Assembly: GCA_029876055.1 (NCBI GenBank)
Contig: CM056874.1
Coordinates: 3,720,001 to 3,784,000, forward strand
Source: Madurella fahalii
Lineage: Eukaryota; Ascomycota; Sordariomycetes; Sordariales
Length of the DNA: 64,000 nt
Direction of reading: 5' to 3'
Shown here in pieces: positions 24,138 to 33,555 of the stretch (within the stretch, counting starts at the first letter, position 1; each line of letters starts with the position of its first letter). The notes below the pieces were generated by a model, which saw only the letters and a program-made list of their open reading frames with translations, ran no database searches and was not told the origin of the DNA. Both the position numbers and the translations under genes were made by a program.

Positions 24138-25726
24138 ATGTCCTTCTACATACACCCATCTGTGCGGGTCCTGCTAGCCTTCTTGACTCGCTCCCCCGTG
24201 CATATAACCGTTCACCGCGAGCACAGCCTGGGGAGTTCTGAGAGAGTTGCCGAGGCACGTGCGGCACCAATAGCGGGCCCAAACGAGAAGAATCTAGTTA
24301 TCAAGATATCGCCAGATGGCGCTTCGTATGCATGCACGGTCAAGTGCGAGGGCGTCGAACTTGAAATACTTTTCAACCCTGCGTCCGATGATCTCGTCTT
24401 CGCAAATTCCGGCAAAACAACCGTCTTTACCGGGCCCATCAGCAATGATCGAGACACCATAGAAGTCTTTCTGCGCCGAGTTGCCCCCCGGACACCACTC
24501 GTCCTCGAGCCAGGGTGGCATTCTATCAGGGATAAGCAGCGTAAATATCTCGGCTCGCTCAGAATTCAAAGGCTGGATCGGTGGCGTATTACAACCGCTG
24601 TGTCCTTAGCAAGCACAGTCCCACAGCTACCGCACACGTTCTCGGTGGCGAACGCGCTCCTGGAGCTCAGGGACGGCCAAGCGGTTGTCAAAGACGGGCA
24701 ATACCTCAAGCGGCTCCTGACACTATCAGACAGCTCACGGTCGTCCGTCTTCCTTGCCGAGCACGCAGAATTCCCTCGCAGGGCGGTTGTCGTCAAGGTC
24801 TTGAGACAGCCTCAACCTACTCGCGATCTCGTATCCACTCTACGAAGATGGCTAGATGAGATGCGGGCATACCGCCTTCTATCGGAGGCCGCAGGACCTG
24901 GTGTAAGTGGCATCTCTTGCTTAGCCGGCCGGGCCGGGATGTACGGAGATTGACCGCATTTTCTCTCAAGGACCGAATTGCAAGATTTCTTGGTGGTGAC
25001 GCCCGGTTCCACTGCATCTTGACGGAATAGTGTGCCCCAAGCTTGGCATCGTTCAACACCGCTGAATGGTATTTCTCTGGCAGCCCCCGCGATGTCTTGT
25101 TGGTTGTGACCGGCGTCGCCTCAGCTCTCGCCTTCGTTCACTCGCACCGTTTGGCGCACAACGACGTCAGACCGTGCAATATCCTCTACGACACCAAGTT
25201 TGGAGCGGTGCTCTGCGATTTTAGTCTCGCCTCGCCCATAAAACCCCAATCCGGGCGCCTTCGGTCCGAGGGCGCGCCGTGGTACTTGCCACCCGAGTTC
25301 CGGATCAACTAGCAGTTGCGCGGCCAGCCGTCGGATATATGGGCGCTTGGAGTGGTGACGCTGTGGATGCTCCACCTCCTTAAGTATCCCGAGTCACAGC
25401 CCAAGCCGTTCATCATCGGAGACGTATGTACGTCCGCCGAAGAGCCCACCGCGGCCAACCGTGCCGCGCACGGTGGTATGGACAAGTGGCTTGACCGTGT
25501 GCGGCGTGCGAGGGATGACCCACGTTTAATAAGGACAGAAGATGCAGATATGCGGGTTCCCTTGCGGGTTGTCGGAATGCTAGCACATCGCCTGCTGTCA
25601 GAAAGCTTGTGGAGGCGCTATACTGCAAAAACTGTGTTTCTCAGAATGAAGTTGCTGCAAAACATATCCCCAGTCGTGGGTGAGCTAGATCCCGGGGGCG
25701 AGTCGGATGCGTCAAGTGACAAGTAG
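24138..25726 (+). pseudogene. Protein-kinase-like gene interrupted by two in-frame TAG codons
   Basis: Exons 24138-24902 and 24971-25726 (68-nt intron, perfect GTAAGT donor). The frame would encode about 506 residues but has TAG at 25028-25030 and 25310-25312; it stays open and protein-like on both sides of each. Seen: an N-terminal domain of about 150 residues (LVIKISPDGASYACTVKCEG...) not recognised; then a degenerate kinase fold with VVVKVLR as the ATP-lysine strand, HNDVRPCNILYD as catalytic loop (Asp and Asn kept, usual Lys replaced by Arg), CDFSLAS for DFG, PPEF for APE, and SDIWALGVVTLWML. Either a recent pseudogene, a strain-specific null allele, or readthrough. Each stop could be a single C-to-T change in CAG. 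The surrounding sequence is not TA-enriched, so RIP is not the obvious cause. Confidence 0.7.
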
Positions 25727-26526
25727 ACCCGACGACCGTGGCCGTGGACGAGCATGATTAATACCTTAGTTGAGCGAGATGCAGTGGCTCTGTCGTGGGC
25801 ATTGTGGGAGTTGCCTACTCATATTAACAGCGGAACTTCGATTTTGATGTCCCTCGCCTGGGTTCTGCTATGGGTTACTTCACCACTTGGTCGGAATAGA
25901 TATTAGAGCAGCGATTCTCATATGAAATAAATCAAATCAGCCGCTCAACGCTGTTGAAGTCATGATCAGCACTCGATGTGGTCCTTACCTCAGGGGTGTC
26001 TTGCCTTCAATTTCTCTCCCTTTTTTTTTTTTTTCCCTTTCTCCGGCTTGGTGCTGCTGAAATTAACTTCAAGGCTGTGCTTACGCTATTGGAGGCTCTA
26101 AACGGGTTATCGGTGTAGGACCAAATCCTTTCAGACGCATTGTATGGCTGAACTGGTTGACCGCCTTGCCAAAGCTATCCAGGGAGTCTCGGACTCGGCG
26201 GCATGGCTGTCGGATCCAGTTTCGATGAACACGGCTGCATAAGCGATGCCATGTTATTGGTTGTGGCGCAGGATACGCTCCGTCAGCATTTCATTACTCG
26301 TACAGTATCTGGCTGATCTGCACTCTGCCTTTTGGGAGCTGAGTGATCGCTCTGCACACCTTTCGTTCCGATCCAGTCTAGCGGGACGCCATGGAGCCAT
26401 GGCACAATTACATTACGGCGGTATATAAGCACCCGGTGAGCCGCGCTTGACTGGGAGGATGCTCGCTCGCTCGAGCGACCGTTTCCTCTAAAGTCTTAAC
26501 ACCGGTCCAACCTCCTGGCGGCCGAC
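25727..26526. other. Intergenic region and GMC promoter
   Basis: No gene seen. It contains a T run near 26020 and, at its right end, the TATA box and leader of the GMC oxidoreductase. Confidence 0.55.
26422..26428 (+). promoter_or_regulatory. TATA box of GMC oxidoreductase gene
   Basis: TATATAA lies 99 nt before the ATG at 26527, in the right place for initiation about 30 nt downstream and a leader of roughly 70 nt. A consensus TATA suggests an inducible gene. Confidence 0.55.
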
Positions 26527-28388
26527 ATGTTCGCGTACGCGTTCCCCCTGGTTGTGCTTGTTGCAGCAATTATATCCGCTGCAAGCTATGCGAGACCGCC
26601 GCATGACCGGGAGTTTGACTACGTGAGTCCACATCACCGCGCGACGGTGACAATGCCCTCGAACTGACCTGTCCAAAGATTGTCGTAGGAGGCGGGACCG
26701 CGGGCAATGCCCTCGCGACACGATTGAGCCAACGGCTGCGGCATTCCAAGATACTCGTCATCGAAGCCGGCCCAGTCGCGCTCCATGAAGATGGAATTAA
26801 CGTACCGGGACTCAGGGGCTCGACGCTGGGCGGCAAGTACGATTGGAACTTTACCACGGTGCCGCAAACCCACCTCAAGAACCGCAGCCTCTTCACCCCT
26901 AGGGGCAGGGTCCTCGGCGGCTCATCTGCCCTGAACCTCATGGCCTGGGACCGCGCCGCGGCTGCCGAGTTCGACCAGTGGGAGGAGGTCGGCAATCCCG
27001 GGTGGAACTGGAACTCGATGACGGCCGCCATGGAAAAGTCAGAAACCTTCCACGGAGGCCCGTCTGGATCAGGAACCTCGGGTCCCATACAAGCCGTCTT
27101 CAACCGCGGCGAGCGCCTCCACCAGGATGCCTTCATCCCCGCCGTGACCTCGTCCTCCCCCATCCAGGCCAACCCCGACTCCCTTCAGGGCAACCCAATC
27201 GGAGTCATGTTCCAACCCAGCAGCATCGCGCCCACCTCCTACAACCGCTCCTACAGCGCCAACGCGTACCTGCCCCTCGCCGGACCCAACCTAAGCATCC
27301 TCTCATCCACCCTTGTCAGCAAGCTCAACCTCCGCCAGACTAACTGGGGCCTGCACCGCGTGACGGGCGTGACGCTCGCGAACGGCACGACCATCTCGGC
27401 GCGCAAGGAAGTCATCGTCTCGGCGGGCGCCATCTCGACCCCGCAGCTGTTGGAGCTCTCGGGCATCGGGCGGCGCTCGGTCCTGCGCGCCGCCTCCATC
27501 CCCGCGCTGATCGACCTGCCGGGCGTCGGGGAGAACTACCAGGACCACCTGCGGGTGCAGATCTCGTACCAGCTCAAGGACGAGTACCTGACGCGCGACG
27601 AGCTGCTCGCCAACGCCACCTTCGCCGCCGAGGAGTGGGCCAAGCGGCTGGCGGGCCAGCCGAGCTTCTACGACGACTCGAAGTTCGGGTTCGTCTTTGC
27701 CAACTGGAAGCAGGTCGTCCCGGGCGGGGACGACTCGGGCCTGGTGGGGCTGGCGCGGGCGGCGGTGGGCGGGTCGCGCGACGTCGGGCACCGCAAGAAG
27801 CTCGAGCAGCTCGCGGACCCGGCGGTGCCGCAGGCCGAGATCCTCTACGTCGACGGCTACATCGGCGAGAAAGGGTACCCCCCCGTCGGCTCGCCGCTCC
27901 GCGGCAAGGGCTTCGTCACCCTGGTCGGCGGCCTGATGCACCCGCTCAGCCGCGGCAGCGTGCACGTCAACGTGGCCAACCCGTCGGGCCCGCCGGTGCT
28001 CGATCCGCGCTTCCTGGATAACGAGTATGACCTGGAGGGGCTGGTCGAGATCCTCAAGTTCCTGAGGAGGATTGCGAGGGCGGAGCCGCTGCGGTCGCTG
28101 TGGGTCGATGAGTACGAGCCGGGCGAGGACGTCGTGGTGACGGACGACGACTGGAGGGAGTATGTGAGGGATACGTTGAACACGATTTTCCATCCGATGG
28201 GCACGGCGGCCATGTTGCCGAGAAAGGATGGAGGGGTGGTGGATAGCGAGTTGATTGTGTATGGGACGGAGAACCTGAGGGTTGCCGATGCGAGCGTGAT
28301 ACCGGTGGAGATCTCGGCGCATCCGCAGACGGCGGTGTATGGAATTGCTGAGCGGGCGGCGGATATTATTGTTGGGAAGCATCATTGA
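26527..28388 (+). CDS. Secreted GMC (glucose-methanol-choline) oxidoreductase
   Basis: Exons 26527-26622 and 26679-28388 (56-nt intron) give 601 aa. Flavoprotein oxidases and dehydrogenases of this family oxidise alcohols or sugars extracellularly, often in plant-wall breakdown. Seen: a signal peptide (MFAYAFPLVVLVAAIISAAS); FAD-binding Rossmann motif IVVGGGTAGNALATRL at 33-48; the ADP-binding Glu in VIEAGP; the GMC signature around GRVLGGSSALNLMAWDRA; second signature region GAISTPQLLELSGIG; and the two active-site histidines, H537 in FHPMGT and H580 in SAHPQTAVYG. Both catalytic positions are present, so it looks active. Substrate cannot be told from sequence; aryl-alcohol or glucose-oxidase-like types are possible. 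Very GC-rich in the middle. TATA box upstream. The next gene, an APH-fold kinase, is 398 bp downstream on the same strand. Confidence 0.93.
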
Positions 28389-28786
28389 TGAAATAATATG
28401 ATGTGTAAAAAGAAAATAGAGAAAGAGAAATGAAAAAGTCCTAAGAAAACACCAGGGATTCCCTTTCCACCGGGTGGGTGACCGTGGTGGGTTGACCCTG
28501 CGGGGGGTGAACTTGTCTGGCTGTGTGGTTGATTCTCTCATTTCTCACCGCACCGTCATGACTGCAACACTTTTCTCACTAGCTGACATGCTGTCCAGTT
28601 GGGACTGGAGGCTGGTGACATGAAGTTAGTTGTGGTCTCGAGGAGGCCTTTGTCGCAATTGAATGCTCCCCGCACGGGCCGCAGTTGGCATCGGCCACCA
28701 CAAAAACAATTTCATCACCTCTGTTGCGTCCTCCTTGCTTGCTTATCGTATACCCATTTGCCATTCAGCCCAGAACATCGTCCGCA
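28389..28786. other. Short spacer GMC / APH-like
   Basis: 398 bp holding the 3' end of the GMC transcript and the promoter of the next gene. Nothing else seen. Confidence 0.55.
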
Positions 28787-30450
28787 ATGGCTGGGATACT
28801 GCTGCACAACCGGCTGCACACACTTGAATCAACCGCTGAAGGAGAAGGCGACTTCCTTCTCGCCATCCAGCACCAACGCGCTGCCGAGCGTTTCAGGCAG
28901 CAGATTGGCCGCGAGACGGAGTTGATCGCTGCCGTGGTCAAACACCACCTGCGCCTGCGCCACGACGACAGCTGCGTCGTCCTCCCGCCAAACTCGTGGA
29001 TCCAAGGTGGCTTCAATCTTTGCATCCTCGTCGACGTCCAGTCCCGTAGCTCGTCCGAGTCCCGCCGCGTCATTTTCCGCTGCCCAATGGCCCACAAGCT
29101 CGCCGAACAGCAGTACCCCGGCACCATTGATGAGAAGATTTCTTGCGAGGCGGCGACTTACGCTTGGATGCAAGATTACTGTGCCGATATCCGTATCCCA
29201 CACCTCTATGCCTTTGGTTTCGCAGATGGCAGCCAAGTTTGTGTTTCCGCATTTCCGGTTGGCCCTGCACCCTGGCTGATAACCTCGCAACCCAGTTTGC
29301 CCACGCCAGTCGGAGGCCATGGTATATTCGGTTCTGGCATTCCCTTCGGAGACGTATATATCGTCTCCTCGGCTATCCCCTGTTGTCGAGCTACACCCGG
29401 GACCCTTATGCGCCAGCCATAGGCACTGCCTATATGCTTCTGGAGCACATTGGCCCCGAGACCGGCCAGATGCTCTCGGCGACGTGGGCTCAACATCGCC
29501 ACGATCCTGGCCGCCAGACGCGGCTGTTTCATGGCATAGCACGCATCATGCTCTCGCTAGCTCGTCTCCCGCAACCGCATATCGGCTCTTTCAGGTTCAA
29601 CTCGGGCGACGGGACAGTTACGCTCACGAACCGACCGCTGATATCCAGTACCATAATCTTTGAAAATAGCGGGACGCCACGAATCATTCAGCCTCACCAA
29701 ATCTATCAGAGCCCCGATACCTTCGCCTCGGACATGCTTACCCTGCACGATAACTACCTACTCCATTACCGCCATGCCGTCCGCGATGACGAGGATGCCC
29801 GGGAGCGTATGACTATCCGGACGCTGCTCCGGGCAGTCATGCACCACTTTGTCCTTCCAGACCGCCGCAACGGCCCATTCCTCGTACAAACCACTGACCT
29901 CCACCAAAGCAACATCTTCGTTGACGAGTATTGGAACGTCACTTGTTTGATCGATCTCGAGTGGATTTGCGCGCTCCCGGTAGAAATGCTAGCCGTACCG
30001 TACTGGCTGACGGATTGCAGCATCGACGAAATCATCGACGGGAAGTATACGCTGTTCGACGAAGCGCGCCGGGCATTCTTGGCCGCAATGGACGAAGAGG
30101 TCAAGACCATCCCGCCAGCGCATGACATTCCAATTACACGTACGATGCAGGATTTGTGGGTTTCCAAGACGGTGTGGTTCTGGGCTTGTATCAGGTCACT
30201 CAACGGCTGGCTCTTTCTTTTTGAGGACCATATTGTTCCCAAGTTCTCGGCCAAGAAAGACTTGATTTCCGACCTAAAGCACGCTTCGGCATTCTGGATG
30301 CAAGACGTCGATGCCGTTGTGAAAGCCAAAGTCGAAGACGAGGAGCAGTATCAGGCAGAACTCCACTCCCTCTTTTCCAGCCAAAGGCACTCCAAAGACC
30401 TCCTAGAGATTCCGTCCGAAAATAAGCCATTGGCAGCAGCCCTTTCGTAA
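28787..30450 (+). CDS. APH-fold phosphotransferase-like protein
   Basis: Exons 28787-29236 and 29296-30450 (59-nt intron, GTTTGT...CCCAG) give 534 aa. The fold is that of aminoglycoside phosphotransferases and choline kinases (PF01636), a family strongly expanded in fungi with mostly unknown small-molecule substrates. Seen: a nucleotide-lobe segment RVIFRCPMAHKL with EAATYAWM (the helix-C Glu); the catalytic loop TTDLHQSNIFVDE, where D-L-H-x-x-N matches the family but the first position of the usual HxD is Thr; and the metal-binding LIDLEW, where the usual D-W-E is D-L-E-W. A long C-terminal helical extension follows. The exon join FADGSQ/FAHASRRPWY keeps phase 0. Cytosolic; substrate unknown. 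Confidence 0.82.
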
Positions 30451-30536
30451 AGAGCCAGAAGAGTGGCGTCATGTCTGGCAGGAATCTGGTTAGCGACACG
30501 GATAATAAATGGCCGGGGTTTGGATTCTTGCCCATC

Positions 30537-30761
30537 TTATTTCTTTTCCTTGCCGTCCTGATCCATACTTCCCTTGTCGTCCCTATTCCCCTTTTTGCGC
30601 CGCCTCCTCGCAGCCTCGCCAGACGAGATCACGATACCAATATCGCTTGCCTTGCCTGACACGGCAAACTGGGCATCCTGAACATCAGATCCGGACGCAT
30701 CCCCCGCCGGGTCTTGACCGTCGAATCCGCTGGGATTGCCTTTGTCACCGCTGTCCGCCAT
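30537..30761 (-). CDS. Small hypothetical protein (74 aa)
   Basis: ATG at 30761, stop at 30537. The product is acidic and Gly/Asp-rich at first (MADSGDKGNPSGFDGQDPAG), has a short hydrophobic centre (ASDIGIVISS) and a basic RRRRKKGNRDDKG end. No known domain. It lies tail-to-tail with the APH-like gene, 86 bp away. Codon composition looks coding-like but could be chance. Not recognised. Confidence 0.35.
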   Translation of the reverse strand: MADSGDKGNPSGFDGQDPAGDASGSDVQDAQFAVSGKASDIGIVISSGEAARRRRKKGNRDDKGSMDQDGKEKK

Positions 30762-31260
30762 AGTGTAGGTGATGTGTAAATGGGTCGCTGACCAGATGCA
30801 AGCAAAGAATAATGGGCGGGCTTGGAAAGAGCTAGCAGGAGGTTGTGTGGGCTGTGCTGTGGGTGGCGAGGGAGGACAGACTCGTATGCAATGGTTTGGA
30901 TGAGAGCTCATGCTATACACTTGTACTCCTACATGCGCCCTGCGGTACGCGCACCGTTTCTGAGCACCAACAGGCCGAAGGGTCGAGTTGCATCCGCGCC
31001 GGAGTCTGCTTGTGGAAACTGACCGTCCAACAAGAGATTGCCACAGGATAGTTAAAAATTAGAGGACGTGCATGAAATTCACAACTTGCATGCAGGAGCC
31101 TCTCTCAGGGAGGGCGAGGGCCAGTTATTTGTCGCGCTAAACCAGCGCGTCCGTCTCTCCTGCCCATTTAGGCATACTATGCAGTCCAAGTCGTCAAACG
31201 GGTTGGGTGTGCCTCACCGGTCCTCCAAACCTACTGCCTAAAGTCTGCTGCCTGGAGGTC
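30762..31260. other. Intergenic region
   Basis: Nothing recognisable on either strand; presumably upstream sequence of the small hypothetical gene. Confidence 0.45.
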
Positions 31261-31614
31261 ATGATCCCATGCACTTGTTTGCAGAGACGACAATCATTCG
31301 ACATCGGCACTGCTGCGGGGCTCTTTGTCTCTGGCAGCGGATATCAGGAGGCATGGGTTGCACAGGAGGAAGCACGGTGTTGGAAGCATGGATGCGATGG
31401 CTGGAGGTTTGCAAAGTACGGTGGTCTCTTTCGACACCAACGCCTTTTGCTAGCACGACACATGGCTTGTCCGACGTGCAGCGAGGAATTCTTGCAGGAA
31501 GGTTCGGCCCAAGTGTATAGTTTAAGCTGCGGGATAGATGAATGTATAATGCAGTCGCCAGCCTCGGCAATACAGCTATATACCTACCCTCCCTGTCTGA
31601 ATTGGGTTCCATAA
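31261..31614 (+). pseudogene. C2H2 zinc-finger relict
   Basis: A frame from ATG 31261 contains RCWKHGCDGWRFAKYGGLFRHQ followed by ACPTCSEEF (shown as two pieces). This closely resembles the fungal C2H2 module C-W-x-H-G-C-x-G-x-x-F...L-x-R-H-Q-R...C-P-x-C-x-x-E-F. The flanks on both sides do not look like the family: the second finger loses its histidines after EEF, and no upstream exon was found. Probably a decayed fragment; a gene with unseen exons is the alternative. Confidence 0.4.
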
Positions 31615-32048
31615 ACTGTATCTGCCAAAAAGTTGGCAAGCTCGCTTAGCCTGCTCCTCTGCGGCGGCTGGAACGGATAACCGTAGCAAGGAGCGGCTGA
31701 GTACGTCACTCAGATCCCGGTGTCCTCAAGATATCTTCTCAAGGATAAACAAATGTCATCTGGTTGGCCCGGAAACTACCAGGGACCCGGGTTTTGGTGC
31801 AGGACGAAAATGGCCTTGCCTCGTTGCACTTGTCAGTTGGTAAATCTCGTCTACTTCCTAGTCCGTCCAATCTCCAGTATTCAGAGCCCCTTGTCTCTCT
31901 CTCCAATCCAAGCAGTATTTCTATTCGCTTTAGGAACCTCACAGAACACTTCGCGGAATTACTCAGCACAACACAATACAGGAAGATGCCCCATATATTG
32001 ACGAAGAAAAACAAACTTTGGGGAGAGAAAGAGAGAAGTAATAATGTC

Positions 32049-33072
32049 CTAGCCTCTTCCCCTCTTCTGGGCGGATGGGTTGGAGTGGGTGGCGGCGGTG
32101 TCTTCGGGCACGGTCACCTTAGGAGAGACTTCGGCCTTCTCGGGAGCCGCCTCCTCGCCAGCTGTCTCCTCAGGAGCCGACTGCGGTGTGCCGTTAGAGG
32201 GCCTGCTATCAATCTCCGGGCTGTCCGGCGTTTTACCCACATGGGTCGGCGTCCCCTCGGGGACGGAGTCCGAGTCATTCTTTTCTTTTTTCGCTTCGGC
32301 GGTCTCCAAGTCTCGCAAGAGCTTGTCGACCACTCACGTCTGATGGCGAGAAGGTACTCTCCGCCTATCAAATTTTTGCGACCATCTTCTCCATTTCCGC
32401 CGTCGTGAACGCGGCCAACTCCTCATACTCGGACCATTCGTCTCTATCTTAGCACGCAATTCTAGAACCATTAGCAATCCATATAGACACTTCTCGGGGC
32501 CGGAAAACTGAGAACCAGTCTTTTCTGACACGTGGGGGCGAGCGGAGGCCTCCTCGGGGATTTTAGGCAAGTCCTCGTTCGCTTGAACAATAAACACCGT
32601 TCACAACCAGTTGCGAACCGTGTCGTATGGCCGCATGTTGCTCCACTAAAGCCGTAAAACTGGGAGCGAGGGATCTTCTCTAGGAGCCTGGTGATGATGA
32701 TCGGATCGCGTGTCGAGGAGGTATAGGCCTCGTCCACTTTTATGCATTCGGATTCGACCGTCTACAAGGCATAGATGCCCTTCGCTTCGGCTACCAGTTG
32801 CTCATGAGGAAAGGCGGGCGGCGAGTTTTAAGGGCACAACAACTTGCGGCGCAGCCCAGGAGGGATGACCCAACCTTTGTGATTGGGTTGCAACCTCGAG
32901 ACATGGAGCTGGACCGTCCTAACCGCTCTCGCCAGTTTTGAATGCAAAACGGGGGTTTCGCTTCCTCTCTCTCCACATCCGAGATTGAGCGTAGAAGGTT
33001 TTTCGGATCCGTGTCATTTCCACCCATTAACGAAGCCACTGGGCCTAAGGCTTTTTGCCTGTGGCTGGCCAA
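32049..33072 (-). pseudogene. Frame-broken coding relict, family unresolved
   Basis: Reading downward from 33072, protein-like pieces pass through different frames: SDVEREEAKPPFCIQNWRE; then EQLVAEAKGIYAL with a TAG; VESECIKVDEA and LLEKIPRSQFYGFSGAT; a shift to EDLPKIPEEASARPHVSEKT and EKCLYGLLMVLE; a shift to EWSEYEELAAFTTAEMEKMV; a shift to LIGGEYLLAIRRE; and, after one missing base, VDKLLRDLETAEAKKEK and an acidic tail ending at 32049. At least four single-base frame changes plus a stop separate pieces that read as one protein. The EQLVAEAKGIYA...CIKVD portion is reminiscent of a fungal multigene family, but I cannot name it with confidence. Could also be poor sequence quality. Confidence 0.45.
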
Positions 33073-33109
33073 TGATTACCGAAAGCCCGCCGTGGGGTGG
33101 TAAACCCCT

Positions 33110-33555
33110 ATGAGGTCTGTGATCGATGGCTCCGGCAGTGAGGATCGGGGTGGGGTTAGTTTGCAAGGGAGGGAGCAGGGTCGCCCAACCCGAGGCTAAG
33201 TCTGCATGCAGCCCGTGATCTCATGGCACAGCAGGGTCCCAGAGGAGGGGTTCGTGACCCTGTGCAAGAACCAACTCTGGGCGGAGCAACTCTGCTTGGC
33301 AGCCAATCCCCCCAATAGCAGAGGTCACAGATCGGCGAGCAGTGGGCCGCTGGAGCGGGGAGCTTGGTGATCTGCTGTGCGGTTGGCCAATGGCCCCGCT
33401 GAACTTGGTGACGGGCATCTGCTCCCTGCAATGATAACCCTCTGGGCAGCCAACCTCGCCCACCGTTATTATTGTGCCCCTCTTCTTTTTATTTTGTGCG
33501 ACATGCTCTGCGTCAACAAGTGTTGAAACGACGCTTGGTGACGCGTCGAGGTTTC
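33110..33555. other. Intergenic region upstream of MFS gene
   Basis: No gene seen. Presumed promoter and leader of the transporter. Confidence 0.5.

Noticed and set aside
27303..28541. 412-codon open frame on the minus strand across the GMC oxidoreductase gene
   Set aside because: It is antisense to a strongly conserved GC-rich exon, is Arg/His-rich and has no motif; open antisense frames are expected at this GC content.
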